Notes under the pieces: generated by a model
Seen by the model: only the letters and a program-made list of their open reading frames with translations
Told to the model about the DNA's origin: nothing
Database searches by the model: none
Shown: piece by piece, positions 16,958 to 26,227 of the stretch
Layout: every line of letters starts with the position of its first letter
Numbering within the stretch: the first letter of the stretch is position 1
Assembly: GCA_051201605.1 (NCBI GenBank)
Contig: CP179201.1
Location: forward strand, 2,790,001-2,854,000
Direction: 5' to 3'
From: CABZJG01 sp902512685
GTDB taxonomy: Bacteria > Pseudomonadota > Alphaproteobacteria > Rhodobacterales > Rhodobacteraceae
DNA length: 64,000 bases
Position numbers and translations under genes: made by a program

Positions 16958-17719
16958 ATGTCCCAACTTTGGCTCAAAACTTGGCGGCTTGATCTCATGG
17001 TGGCGCTCAGCCTGCTGACCCGCATACCGATCAAAGTGCCGGAAAATGCCTATGAGCGGCAAGCAGAAGCCGTTTGGGCCTATGGGCTCATCGGCGTTCT
17101 CTGGGCTGCTGCCGTTTGGCTTGGATGCATGGCCGGACTTTGGCTTGGACTGCCGCCCATGGTGGCGGCGCTCATTGGTCTGGCCATAGGGATCGTTTTG
17201 ACCGGCGCCATGCATGAAGACGGACTGGCCGATAGCGCCGACGGGCTTTGGGGCGGACATGATCCGACCCGCCGCCTTGAAATTATGAAAGACAGCACAA
17301 TTGGCACTTATGGGGTGCTGGCATTGGTTATCTCTTTTGCCCTGCGCTGGGGTCTTTTGGTGAGCCTTTTAGAGGCGGAATTTGCCTTTGGCGGATTGAT
17401 AATTGCGGCGGTGATTGGCCGCGCCCTTATGGCAGTGGTGATGGCCAACCTACCCCACGCACGCCTTAACGGGCTGTCCCACAGCGTCGGACGGCCCGAT
17501 TTTCAGTCCGCCTATGCGGGCCTTGCCTTGGCCGTATTCATAGGAGCGGTTTTCGGTGGGTTTTCCGGAGTGCTGGCCTGCGCGCTCGCCGTGTTAACAG
17601 CTTGGGCCTGCGCGCGGATCGCAATCGCTAAAATTGGCGGTCAAACCGGCGATATTCTAGGCGCGACAGGCCAGCTTTCAGAGCTGGCAGCTCTTATGGT
17701 TTTACTGGCCTGCGCTTAA
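16958..17719 (+). CDS. cobS: Adenosylcobinamide-GDP ribazoletransferase (cobalamin synthase)
   Basis: A 253-residue inner-membrane enzyme joining adenosylcobinamide-GDP to alpha-ribazole in the last step of the cobalamin nucleotide loop. The N-terminus has LMVALSLLTRIPIKVP, and the acidic motif TGAMHEDGLADSADGLWGG near residue 85 is the family's metal/substrate site, followed by KDSTIGTYGVLAL. About six membrane helices are apparent. It faces away from cobT, whose product is its substrate, so the pair serves lower-ligand assembly. Cobalamin is not needed for the cobalt of the nitrile hydratase further on, but both imply cobalt supply. Confidence 0.94.
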   Translation: MSQLWLKTWRLDLMVALSLLTRIPIKVPENAYERQAEAVWAYGLIGVLWAAAVWLGCMAGLWLGLPPMVAALIGLAIGIVLTGAMHEDGLADSADGLWGGHDPTRRLEIMKDSTIGTYGVLALVISFALRWGLLVSLLEAEFAFGGLIIAAVIGRALMAVVMANLPHARLNGLSHSVGRPDFQSAYAGLALAVFIGAVFGGFSGVLACALAVLTAWACARIAIAKIGGQTGDILGATGQLSELAALMVLLACA

Positions 17720-17747
17720 TCTTTTGCGGGCACCGCATGGGCCAAAC

Positions 17748-18257
17748 TTAGGCTGCGCGCGACACCAGCACATCATCAACCTTTTTAACTGCGGCCGCTT
17801 CATCCCCGTCTTCGACAGCCGCAACCTCGCGGGTCAAACGTTCCAGCGCCGCTTCATATAGCTGACGCTCGGAATAGCTTTGCTCACGCTGGTCATCGTT
17901 GCGGTGCAGATCGCGCACCACTTCGGCGATGGCAATCAAGTCGCCAGAGTTAATCTTTTGCTCATATTCCTGCGCGCGGCGCGACCACATTGCGCGTTTT
18001 ACCTTGGCCTTACCCTTCAGGGTTGTCATGGCTTTGAGGATCACGTCAGGCGAGCTAAGGGCACGCATGCCAATTTCGGTTGCCTTATGCGTTGGCACCC
18101 GCAAGGTCATTTTATCCTTTTCAAAAGAAATCACAAACAGCTCGAGCGAAATTCCGGCAATTTCTTGTTCTTCAATGGAAACGATTTTTCCCACACCATG
18201 GGCCGGATACACCACATATTCATTTGGAGAGAACTCGGATTTCTTGGACTTCGACAT
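17748..18257 (-). CDS. carD: CarD-family transcriptional regulator
   Basis: A 169-residue CarD/CdnL-type protein that binds the RNA polymerase beta subunit and stabilises open complexes. The N-terminal Tudor-like domain is clear (FSPNEYVVYPAHGVGKIVSI, then LFVISFEKDKMTLRVPTHKA), and the C-terminal helical domain carries MWSRRAQEYEQKINSGDL with the tryptophan that contacts promoter DNA. An acidic tail of about 30 residues is appended. It follows fdxA after 205 bases, which probably include its own promoter. It ends head-on with cobS after 28 bases. Confidence 0.95.
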   Translation of the reverse strand: MSKSKKSEFSPNEYVVYPAHGVGKIVSIEEQEIAGISLELFVISFEKDKMTLRVPTHKATEIGMRALSSPDVILKAMTTLKGKAKVKRAMWSRRAQEYEQKINSGDLIAIAEVVRDLHRNDDQREQSYSERQLYEAALERLTREVAAVEDGDEAAAVKKVDDVLVSRAA

Positions 18258-18462
18258 TTACTTTCCCCTTTTACGTCGCTTTAAGACGACAAAACACCGA
18301 CAGAGGATTTGTTTTCCCCTGCTGGATGCTACAACAGCTGACCAAAGTGGTAGGCGGAGCCTATTTGGACTGCCCGCCATATTGGCTATTTAATTTACGA
18401 TGGGAATATAACACAAAATTTGACTGATTCCTAGCAGCGCACAAATTTAGCAGCCCCAAAGA

Positions 18463-18801
18463 TTAACCACCCTCGCCCGCTGCCTCAGAAAAGTACTTTT
18501 CCAGCTTGCCTGTTTCACCGTCGCGCTCTTCGGCCTCTGGAAGCTGGTCTTTTTTGGTGATAATCACCGGCCAAATTTCTGCATATTTGCGGTTAAACTC
18601 CACCCATTCTTCCATATCGGGTTCGGTGTCGGGGCGGATTGCATCTGCGGGGCACTCTGGTTCACAAACACCGCAATCAATGCATTCGTCTGGATGGATC
18701 ACCAACATATTCTCGCCTTCGTAAAAACAATCGACCGGGCAGACTTCTACGCAGTCGGTATATTTACAGGCAATACACTTATCATTCACGATATAGGTCA
18801 T
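18463..18801 (-). CDS. fdxA: Seven-iron ferredoxin FdxA
   Basis: A 112-residue cytoplasmic electron carrier with a [3Fe-4S] and a [4Fe-4S] cluster. Cysteines at 9, 12, 17, 21 and 25, and at 40, 43, 46 and 50 follow the FdxA pattern (CIACKYTDCVEVCPVDC and CIDCGVCEPECP). The long acidic C-terminal extension (~residues 60-112) is usual for proteobacterial FdxA. It is the third gene of a minus-strand run helicase, S4 protein, fdxA, carD, an order familiar in Rhodobacterales. Confidence 0.95.
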   Translation of the reverse strand: MTYIVNDKCIACKYTDCVEVCPVDCFYEGENMLVIHPDECIDCGVCEPECPADAIRPDTEPDMEEWVEFNRKYAEIWPVIITKKDQLPEAEERDGETGKLEKYFSEAAGEGG

Positions 18802-18856
18802 TGGGGGTTATCCAAATCTCAGACAATTCTCGACTTAGCTAATCTACAGTTCGTCG

Positions 18857-19231
18857 TCATTCAAGCATCTGATCGCGCATAAGTCCGATCCTGCGACGAT
18901 TCTGCTTGGTTGGGCGACCTTTTCCTTCAAACCGGGGAGCTTGAGGATCAATTTTTTGAACGGGTGTGTGATCTTGGTATAATGTTTGCGCCTCAGCAGC
19001 AGGTCCTCGACGTTCGCCAAGACCAAGCACCTCAACTTCACGCTCGATCCTGCCTTGGGCAAACCGCAACCGGTCACCGATACAAACAGCGGTCGCCGAT
19101 TTGGATATTTTTTTGCCATTTACACGCGCATGTCCTGCAGAAACAATTTTGCTGGCCAAACTACGGGTTTTGAAAAATCGCGCATGCCAGAGCCATTTAT
19201 CAATCCGCAGTTTCTGCTCAGGGGGCGGCAA
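18857..19231 (-). CDS. S4-domain RNA-binding protein (HslR/Hsp15-like)
   Basis: A 124-residue protein with the S4 RNA-binding fold in residues ~8-70 (LRIDKWLWHARFFKTRSLA, then SAGHARVNGKKISKSATAV) and a basic tail ending KQNRRRIGLMRDQMLE. It resembles Hsp15/HslR, which binds 50S subunits carrying stalled nascent chains. The start is a TTG at 19231: a good GAAGGAG lies five bases upstream and the helicase stop is only two bases away, so it is translationally tied to the helicase gene. No other in-frame start keeps the first S4 helix. Confidence 0.88.
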   Translation of the reverse strand: MPPPEQKLRIDKWLWHARFFKTRSLASKIVSAGHARVNGKKISKSATAVCIGDRLRFAQGRIEREVEVLGLGERRGPAAEAQTLYQDHTPVQKIDPQAPRFEGKGRPTKQNRRRIGLMRDQMLE

Positions 19232-19233
19232 GA

Positions 19234-22152
19234 TTACTCCTTCGTCTTAAGCCCCATGAGGGCCGCGGCAAATGGATTGTCTGGATCGATGGCTTGTTTC
19301 TTTTCCGGCCGGGCCTGAAATTTTTTCGCACCGGTGGACTCAGGGCGTTTTTTTGGCTTTGGTTTGCGCTTGCTTGGCTTTTTATTGCCGGAAGAGTTTG
19401 AATTTTCTGCGCCGTGGTTTGCGCCCCGCCGAGGCGGCCGCCGACCCCATTTAAAGGTGTAGAACACCTCTTTTTCCGGCTCATCCAAGACATCTTCTGG
19501 CGCCGAAGCGCCGTCCGCATTTACCGCATCACCGGCCGCTTCCTTACTGTCAGAGGGGCTCTCTGTCTGAGCGGATTGTTCAGGTTGCAGCTCTTCTTTT
19601 GTCTCGCCGCTCTGATCAAAGGCGGGCACGGATACATCCGGATCTATCGCACCGGAGACTTCGACGCCTTGCTCTGGCGCGCTGTTTGCATCCAAAGCCT
19701 CTTCACCCTCATCTGCCGGCTCATTTGGCGAGCCTTCGGCAGGTTGCACTTCGCCATCAACCTTAGCAGCCGCTTTGACTTTTTCGCGCTCGCCTTTATC
19801 TGCGCTATAGCCCAAGCCCTGCATCAAATCCGCAAATTGTTCGAGCGTCATTCCGGTGATAGACAGCATATCCGCTTTAGCTTCAAACCCATTGCGGCTA
19901 TCTTCTACACGCAGCAAATCGGCCAACCGTTCCAACATGTCGATCCGAATGGCCCGCGCACCGGCGATACGATAGCCCGACATGGTATCAGAGCCTTTGG
20001 GCGCCTGTTCGTCGGTTGGAACAGTCACCAAACCGGGGGGTGGCGCTTCTGGAAAAACATCAATCTTCTGGGCAAGTGACCATAACAGCAAACGTAAACG
20101 CGTCGGCGCAGGTTTCAGCAAGAGCGGCATAAAGATGGTAAATTGACCAAAGCGAATGCCATGTTTGCGCAGGCTTGCGCGCGCGTCCTGATCCAAAGCC
20201 TTGACATCATCCGCGACTGCAGCCCTTGGCAGTAGGCCAAAACCTTCGACCAGACGAAAGGCAAAACCGCGCGCCAAACCGTTTAAGGTCTCATCACGCT
20301 GCAAGTTCAGCAGCGGATCAAAAAGAGAGGCAATTTTCCGATCGATAAAATGGTTTAAGCGGCGCTCGACTTTTTCCAACACCTCTGGGCCGGCGGCTTC
20401 ATCCACAAAAGCACTCACTTTTGGCTTTAGGGGGTCATCACCATCTATCAGCTTTCCAACGGCCTGTTCGCCCCACATAAGACCACCTTGATCGGTAAAA
20501 TCAATCTCAGTGTCGGGCGCATTGTAAAAGCGATCAGTTTTTAGATGGAAATGTGGCGCCAGTGCCTGCAGCGAAGCCGCTTGAATTGCTTTTGCTTCTT
20601 GTCCGCTGGCGTCTTTGTCCCGCCGGAACCTAAATCCTTCGAGCCGACCAACGAATTCCCCTTCGACGGTCACCTCACCATTATCATTCACTTCGGCCAA
20701 AAGGGCCTCCTTTTGCTTGAGCCGGCGCAACAAAACCGATGTCCGCCGATCCACAAATCTTTGAGTCAAACGCTCATGCAGAGCATCTGATAACCTGTCT
20801 TCTACAGCGCGCGTCGCTCCGCGCCAATGATTTTCGTCATGCACCCAACCGGAACGCTGCGCAACATAGGTCCATGTGCGAATAAATGCCAGCCGATTTG
20901 ATAATGTGTCAATATCTCCATCGGTCTTATCTATCCGGTTGATTTGACGGGCAAACCAATCATCTGGAACACTGCCCCTTTCGTGCAAATAAGTAAATAT
21001 ACCAGCCAGCAGGCTGGCATGATCTGCATGACCAAGACCACGAAAATCCGGCACCCGGCACACATCCCACAGCAACCGTACCGAGTTTGCATCCTGAACG
21101 GCACCGCGTAGCTCAGGTATCTGGACCAGTGTTTTTAGTGCCATCAGATCATCTGCTTCACGCGCTTTAAATAAATGCGGGCTTTGCGCAGGTTGTTCAA
21201 GCGAAGAAATTAAGCGCTCTGGAGTGCCAAATTGAAGCACTGAATTACGCCATTGAAGCCGCCTTAAAGGCGTAAACCGGTGCTCCATAATGGCTTCGGC
21301 AACGGGTTCGTCCAATGCCGGCGCTTCACCCGTCACCCCAAAGCTGCCATCTGCCATGCCGCGCCCTGCCCGGCCTGCGATCTGGGCCAATTCATTGGGG
21401 GCCAATGCGCGCATTCGGCGACCGTCAAACTTACTCAGGGCGGAAAAGGCCACATGATGTACATCTAGGTTTAGCCCCATGCCGATCGCATCGGTGGCCA
21501 CCAGATAGTCCACTTCTCCGTTTTGATAAAGCTCCACCTGCGCATTGCGGGTACGCGGGCTTAGCGCCCCCATGACCACGGCTGCCCCGCCTTTTTGCCG
21601 GCGAATCAGTTCAGCAATTGCATAGACCCCCTCAACGGAAAACCCCACAATTGCACTCCGGGGTGGCATTCGGCTGATCTTTTTTGACCCCGAATAACTC
21701 AGGTTACTTAAACGTTTGCGGTGCAAAAATTCCGCTTCGGGCACCAGTGCCGAAATCGGCCCCCGCATCGTATCTGACCCTAAAAACAACGTTTCCTGGG
21801 CGCCGCGCATGTGCAGCAGGCGATCGGTAAAAACGTGACCGCGCTCTGGATCAGCACAAAGCTGAATTTCATCAATCGCGACAAAATCTGCCCCCATGCC
21901 GTGCGGCATGGCTTCGACGGTACAGACCCAATATTGGGCCCGCGGTGGCACCAACCGCTCTTCACCCGTCACCAAGGCAACCACTGACGGGCCGCGAATA
22001 GCAACAATCTTATCATAAACTTCTCGCGCCAAAAGCCTAAGCGGAAGCCCTATCACCCCGCTGCGATAGCCCAGCATTCGCTCTATCGCATAATGGGTCT
22101 TACCTGTATTGGTAGGCCCCAAGACCGCCACAATCCGCGCCTGTTGCGCCAT
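19234..22152 (-). CDS. SUV3-like superfamily-2 RNA/DNA helicase
   Basis: A 972-residue helicase. GPTNTGKT (Walker A, residues 12-19), DEIQ (94-97, in place of DExH), DTMRGPI and AQIAGRAGRG (motif VI) give a Suv3-type SF2 helicase core of ~450 residues. A helical C-terminal half follows, and then an acidic, low-complexity stretch (~820-900). A strongly basic tail (KKPSKRKPKPKKRPESTGAK) closes the protein and could bind RNA. Related proteins act in RNA turnover, but the bacterial role is unproven. The ATG at 22152 has GAGG upstream and is preferred to a GTG at 22164. It is the first gene of the run with the S4 protein, fdxA and carD. Confidence 0.9.
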   Translation of the reverse strand: MAQQARIVAVLGPTNTGKTHYAIERMLGYRSGVIGLPLRLLAREVYDKIVAIRGPSVVALVTGEERLVPPRAQYWVCTVEAMPHGMGADFVAIDEIQLCADPERGHVFTDRLLHMRGAQETLFLGSDTMRGPISALVPEAEFLHRKRLSNLSYSGSKKISRMPPRSAIVGFSVEGVYAIAELIRRQKGGAAVVMGALSPRTRNAQVELYQNGEVDYLVATDAIGMGLNLDVHHVAFSALSKFDGRRMRALAPNELAQIAGRAGRGMADGSFGVTGEAPALDEPVAEAIMEHRFTPLRRLQWRNSVLQFGTPERLISSLEQPAQSPHLFKAREADDLMALKTLVQIPELRGAVQDANSVRLLWDVCRVPDFRGLGHADHASLLAGIFTYLHERGSVPDDWFARQINRIDKTDGDIDTLSNRLAFIRTWTYVAQRSGWVHDENHWRGATRAVEDRLSDALHERLTQRFVDRRTSVLLRRLKQKEALLAEVNDNGEVTVEGEFVGRLEGFRFRRDKDASGQEAKAIQAASLQALAPHFHLKTDRFYNAPDTEIDFTDQGGLMWGEQAVGKLIDGDDPLKPKVSAFVDEAAGPEVLEKVERRLNHFIDRKIASLFDPLLNLQRDETLNGLARGFAFRLVEGFGLLPRAAVADDVKALDQDARASLRKHGIRFGQFTIFMPLLLKPAPTRLRLLLWSLAQKIDVFPEAPPPGLVTVPTDEQAPKGSDTMSGYRIAGARAIRIDMLERLADLLRVEDSRNGFEAKADMLSITGMTLEQFADLMQGLGYSADKGEREKVKAAAKVDGEVQPAEGSPNEPADEGEEALDANSAPEQGVEVSGAIDPDVSVPAFDQSGETKEELQPEQSAQTESPSDSKEAAGDAVNADGASAPEDVLDEPEKEVFYTFKWGRRPPRRGANHGAENSNSSGNKKPSKRKPKPKKRPESTGAKKFQARPEKKQAIDPDNPFAAALMGLKTKE

Positions 22153-22470
22153 ATTTTGCCTCACCCTTTCACGTGTTTTTCTCGCGCCAGATATGGCGCA
22201 TCACTGCAAATAATCTCTATGCCGTGACGATAAGGATGTATAGTAAAAGCTGACCTGGAAAAGCCCAAGAATAGATGGCGCTGGGGCCCGTGCCCGCACG
22301 CACGCACAGGTTGACCTTGCGGCAGAGGCAATTGACGCGTGCAGAAAAAAAGGTAAAATGAGCAAAATCAATAAGAGATGTTAAAAATTGAGTTCTTGAT
22401 CTGGCACAGTTGCAGATGATCGCTGAATTGGGGATTTTACCCCAGAAATATTTATCAGGAGACCAAAACC
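22153..22470. other. Divergent intergenic region, no gene seen
   Basis: This 318-base gap lies between the helicase (minus) and the SCP2 gene (plus). It should contain both promoters. Apart from a GC-rich run near 22285-22310 with repeated GCACGC units, and the AGGAG before the SCP2 start, I recognise nothing in it. Confidence 0.5.
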
Positions 22471-22761
22471 ATGAGTGATGTGATTGCCGAAGCGGTTGCC
22501 GCTTTAAAGGCAAAGCTTGACGGCACAACATTTGACGGATCAGCCAAATTTTCCATCGCAGGAGAAGGCGCAATTATTATCGACACCGACGGGGTACGGG
22601 CAGGTGACGATGAAACTGAGGTAACGCTCAGTGCGGACGCCGAAACCTTTCGCGATATTCTATCGGGCGATTTGGATTCCACATCCGCCTTTATGGGCGG
22701 GCGCTTGTTGGTCGATGGCGATATGGGCACAGCCATGCGGCTTGGAACAATACTCGGTTAA
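22471..22761 (+). CDS. SCP2 sterol-binding-domain protein
   Basis: A 96-residue single-domain protein of the SCP2 (sterol carrier) family, which has a hydrophobic tunnel for lipids or acyl-CoAs. FSIAGEGAIIIDTDGVRAG, DAETFRDILSGDLDSTSAFM and GRLLVDGDMGTAMRLGTIL match the usual order. AGGAG precedes the ATG. Its stop overlaps the next ATG (TAATG), so it is translationally coupled to the alpha/beta hydrolase. A joint role in lipid handling is inference. Confidence 0.9.
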   Translation: MSDVIAEAVAALKAKLDGTTFDGSAKFSIAGEGAIIIDTDGVRAGDDETEVTLSADAETFRDILSGDLDSTSAFMGGRLLVDGDMGTAMRLGTILG

Positions 22762-23720
22762 TGCAGGCAGCTGCGGCCCCATTGTTCAATGCCTCTGCCG
22801 ACGGGCCACCTGAGGCATACGGATATTGGCTAACCACCGAAGACAACCTGCGCATCAGGGTCGGGCACTGGCCCGCTAACGCGGGGCGTGGAACTGTGTT
22901 TTTATGCCCTGGCCGCACTGAATATATTGAAAAATATGGCAAGGTAGCCCGCAGATTGGTGAAAAATGGCTACGGTGTTCTTGCCATCGACTGGCGCGGA
23001 CAAGGCCTGTCAGAGCGGTTGCACAAAGATACGCTGCTTGGTCATGTTAGCGAATTTTCTGAATATCAGGTTGATCTTGACGCTGTGATGCACTGGGCTG
23101 TGCAGGTCGATCTCCCAAAACCGTGGTATATCCTTGGCCATTCTATGGGCGGCTGCATTGGTCTGCGGGCACTTTACAAAAATGATAGATTTCTTGCAGC
23201 GGCCTTTTCCGGACCGATGTGGGGCATTGAACTTTCCCCCCTGACTCGGCCCACAGCATGGTTGAGCGCCAAGCTAGGCACATTGGTCGGTCTCGGCACC
23301 GCCTATATGCCAAGCACCAAAGCCGAAAGCTATTGCCTCAGCGCCCCGTTCAAAGATAATACCCTCACCACCGATCAACCCATGTGGGACTATTTGCGCA
23401 AGCAAATGATCGAGCACCCTGAGTTGCAGCTTGGCGGGCCCAGCCTGCGGTGGTTTCACCGGGCGCTGCGCGAAACCCGGCAGCTGTCATACCTGCCCAG
23501 TCCAAAACAACCCTGCCTGTGCTTTCTCGGCAGCGACGAACAGGTTGTGGATGTACCCAGGATCAAGGAACGCATGGCGGCCTGGTCCAACGGCACATTG
23601 GTTATGATTGATCCGGGCCAGCATGAAGTTTTGATGGAAGCGCCGCAGGTACATAATGCCATTTTGGATCAAATCTGCGCGCATTTTGATGCCCATAGCA
23701 ACCTAATCAACACATCCTAG
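22761..23720 (+). CDS. Alpha/beta hydrolase, lysophospholipase-like (PldB type)
   Basis: A 319-residue serine hydrolase. The nucleophile elbow GHSMGG (Ser128) follows YGVLAIDWRGQGLSERL, a classical pattern of monoacylglycerol lipases and lysophospholipase L2. FLGSDEQVVDVPRIKERM carries the likely acid Asp, and DPGQHEVLMEAP the catalytic His. The start overlaps the SCP2 stop by one base. No signal peptide is seen, so it should act in the cytoplasm or at the inner membrane face. The lipid substrate is not known. Confidence 0.9.
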   Translation: MQAAAAPLFNASADGPPEAYGYWLTTEDNLRIRVGHWPANAGRGTVFLCPGRTEYIEKYGKVARRLVKNGYGVLAIDWRGQGLSERLHKDTLLGHVSEFSEYQVDLDAVMHWAVQVDLPKPWYILGHSMGGCIGLRALYKNDRFLAAAFSGPMWGIELSPLTRPTAWLSAKLGTLVGLGTAYMPSTKAESYCLSAPFKDNTLTTDQPMWDYLRKQMIEHPELQLGGPSLRWFHRALRETRQLSYLPSPKQPCLCFLGSDEQVVDVPRIKERMAAWSNGTLVMIDPGQHEVLMEAPQVHNAILDQICAHFDAHSNLINTS

Positions 23721-23931
23721 CATCATGCGTAAAGCACGTCTGAAACACTTTACTGCAATTCCCTTTCGCGGCTGCGCCAGCCCATGGGGGCGTCCGCTCT
23801 ATACTCTCAGACAGCCAACCATTTTTTCTTTGCAAAAATACTCAAAAATGATCACGCAAAGCGCTGTGATGGTGACTTGCAAAACTGTCTGCCGCGCCCT
23901 ATCTGAAAGCCAAGCAAGTAAAGGGTAAAAG

Positions 23932-25761
23932 ATGTTCCAGCTCAATTTTTCCGCCACCGACACCGCGGCCGCCCCCTCCAACAAGGATTTGGGCGTTCTT
24001 CCCGAGTGGGACCTCAGCGATCTTTACAAAAGCCCCGACGCCCCCGCGCTGCACAGCGATCTGGCCTGGCTGGAAAAGGAATGCCAAAGCTTTGCTGCCG
24101 ATTACGAAGGCAAGCTTGCCGCGCTTAGCGCCAAGGCGCTACTGAGCTGCGTGCAGCGGCAGGAAAAAATTAGCGCGGTCAGCGGCCGCATCATGTCCTA
24201 TGCGGGGCTGCGCTACTATCAGCTCACCACAGATGGCGAGCGGACAAAATTCATGAGTGACCTGCAGGAAAAAGTCACTGATTTTAGCACCCATTTGGTA
24301 TTTTTCACGCTAGAGCTGAACCGCCTTGACGATAAGCATCTGGCCAGCTTGCTTGAGCAAAGCCCTGATTTAGCCCGATACCGCCGGGTATTTGAACGTA
24401 TCCGCGCAATGAAACCTTATCAGCTCAGCGACGAGCTGGAAAAGTTCCTGCATGATCTTGGCGCTGTAGGCGATGCGTGGGAAAAGCTATTTGATGAAAC
24501 CACCGCCGGTCTGGAATTCACCATAGATGGCACAAGCTACAACATAGAAGGCGCGCTGAATTTTCTCACCGACCATGACCGCTCTAAACGCGAAGCTGCA
24601 GCGCGTGAGTTGGCGGCGGTGTTCCAAGACAATCTGAAAGTTTACAGCCGGTTGCACAACACTTTGGCCAAAGAAAAAGACATCATTGACCGCTGGCGCG
24701 CCATGCCAAGCCCGCAAACCGGGCGGCATTTGTCCAATGATGTTGAACCCGAAGTGGTCGAGGCGCTGCGCAATGCGGTTGTGGCGGCCTATCCAAAACT
24801 CAGCCACCGATATTACGAGCTCAAGCGCAAATGGCTTGGCTTGGACAAATTGCAGGTCTGGGACCGCAACGCGCCGCTGCCGATGGAAAGCAACCGCATC
24901 GTCGGCTGGGATGAGGCCCGCGCTACCGTGATGGACGCCTACGCCGGCTTTGATCCGCGTATGGCCGATCTGGCCGAGCCGTTTTTCACCCAAGGCTGGA
25001 TTGATGCACCGGTAAAACCCGGCAAAGCGCCGGGCGCCTTTGCCCATCCGACCGTCACCGATGTGCATCCCTATGTGATGCTGAATTATCTTGGCAAACC
25101 GCGCGATGTCATGACACTGGCACATGAGCTGGGTCATGGGGTACACCAACGACTGGCCGCAGCCCAGGGTGAAATGCTGTCCTCAACACCGCTCACCCTT
25201 GCCGAAACCGCCAGTGTGTTTGGCGAAATGCTGACCTTTCGTAAGCTTTTGGACAATGCCAAGGACCAAAAGGAACGCAAAGTGCTGCTCGCTGGAAAAG
25301 TCGAGGACATGATCAACACAGTGGTGCGCCAGATTGCATTTTACGATTTTGAATGCAAATTGCACGCAGCGCGCAAATCGGGCGAGCTAACCCCAGAGGA
25401 CATCAACGCGCTCTGGATGAGCGTGCAAGGCGAAAGCCTGGGGCCCGCATTTGAATTCATGCCCGGCTATGACACCTTTTGGGCTTATATTCCGCATTTC
25501 GTGCATTCGCCCTTTTATGTCTATGCCTATGCATTTGGCGATGGATTGGTCAATGCGCTTTATGCGGTCTATCAAGACAGCCCAGAAGGGTTTCAAGACA
25601 AGTATTTTGAAATGCTCAAGGCTGGCGGCTCGCAGCATCACAAAGACCTGCTTGCCCCGTTCGGACTGGATGCAGGCGATCCAAAATTCTGGGATAAGGG
25701 ATTGTCGATGATCTCTGCGATGATCGATGAGCTTGAAGCAATGGAAGAAAGCGGCAGCTAA
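23932..25761 (+). CDS. pepF: Oligoendopeptidase F (M3 family)
   Basis: A 609-residue zinc metallopeptidase that cleaves oligopeptides in the cytoplasm. The zinc site is TLAHELGHGVHQ near residue 397 (HExxH), with the third ligand Glu in PLTLAETASVFGEML ~25 residues later. ALGDGL-like YAYAFGDGLVNALYAVY and FEFMPGYDTFW near the C-terminus are typical of the PepF/M3B group, and the length is as expected. AAGGG precedes the ATG at 23932. The 211 bases upstream contain no recognisable gene. It ends head-on with the ferredoxin gene after 17 bases. Confidence 0.95.
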   Translation: MFQLNFSATDTAAAPSNKDLGVLPEWDLSDLYKSPDAPALHSDLAWLEKECQSFAADYEGKLAALSAKALLSCVQRQEKISAVSGRIMSYAGLRYYQLTTDGERTKFMSDLQEKVTDFSTHLVFFTLELNRLDDKHLASLLEQSPDLARYRRVFERIRAMKPYQLSDELEKFLHDLGAVGDAWEKLFDETTAGLEFTIDGTSYNIEGALNFLTDHDRSKREAAARELAAVFQDNLKVYSRLHNTLAKEKDIIDRWRAMPSPQTGRHLSNDVEPEVVEALRNAVVAAYPKLSHRYYELKRKWLGLDKLQVWDRNAPLPMESNRIVGWDEARATVMDAYAGFDPRMADLAEPFFTQGWIDAPVKPGKAPGAFAHPTVTDVHPYVMLNYLGKPRDVMTLAHELGHGVHQRLAAAQGEMLSSTPLTLAETASVFGEMLTFRKLLDNAKDQKERKVLLAGKVEDMINTVVRQIAFYDFECKLHAARKSGELTPEDINALWMSVQGESLGPAFEFMPGYDTFWAYIPHFVHSPFYVYAYAFGDGLVNALYAVYQDSPEGFQDKYFEMLKAGGSQHHKDLLAPFGLDAGDPKFWDKGLSMISAMIDELEAMEESGS

Positions 25762-25778
25762 GTGGCCTTAGGCTTTGC

Positions 25779-26102
25779 TTAAATCTGTTTCTCGGGCATC
25801 TGCACCACAAGCCCGTCAATTGCATCAGTCACTTTAATCTGGCAGGTCAGTCGCGAGCGCGCCAGATCTGGCTCATAGGCAAAATCAAGCATATCCTCTT
25901 CCATATCATCCATTGAGGGCAGCTTTTCGACCCAGTCTGGATGCACATAGACATGACAGGTTGAACAGGCGCAGGCACCGCCGCAATCGGCCTCAATCCC
26001 GGGGATATTATTGTCCCGCGCGCCTTCCATAACCGTTAAACCATTGGCCACATCAACCTGATGTTCGGTACCGTTATGCTCGATATAGGTAATCTTTGCC
26101 AT
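25779..26102 (-). CDS. [2Fe-2S] ferredoxin, adrenodoxin type
   Basis: A 107-residue ferredoxin. Cysteines 40, 46, 49 and 87 form the C-x5-C-x2-C...C cluster site of the adrenodoxin/ISC class (CGGACACSTCHVYV and RLTCQIKV). The acidic patch MDDMEEDML between them is the usual docking surface for redox partners such as a ferredoxin reductase or P450. The start at 26102 needs no adjustment. No partner gene lies next to it. The LexA-box unit is divergent upstream. Confidence 0.94.
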   Translation of the reverse strand: MAKITYIEHNGTEHQVDVANGLTVMEGARDNNIPGIEADCGGACACSTCHVYVHPDWVEKLPSMDDMEEDMLDFAYEPDLARSRLTCQIKVTDAIDGLVVQMPEKQI

Positions 26103-26210
26103 TGCCGTGAGCCTCGTTAAAAATCGGTTTAATCTTTAGTATCTTGTGTATTTAGGATGCGCCAGCCCTTTTACGACCCCTAAAATATCCCCTTGCGACA
26201 AAATTATTTT

Positions 26211-26225
26211 GTTCTATCTTTGTTC
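26211..26225 (+). promoter_or_regulatory. LexA (SOS) box of the alphaproteobacterial type
   Basis: GTTC-TATCTTT-GTTC is an exact match to the GTTC-N7-GTTC direct repeat bound by LexA in Rhodobacterales and other alphaproteobacteria. The second half-site ends two bases before the ATG at 26228, so repressor binding would block the start of that transcript. The downstream fragment comes from a known SOS gene (dnaE2), which strongly supports the call. Confidence 0.85.
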
Positions 26226-26227
26226 TT

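Noticed and set aside
24487..25149. 220-codon minus-strand frame inside pepF.
   Set aside because: Antisense to a well-supported peptidase gene, with no recognisable product.
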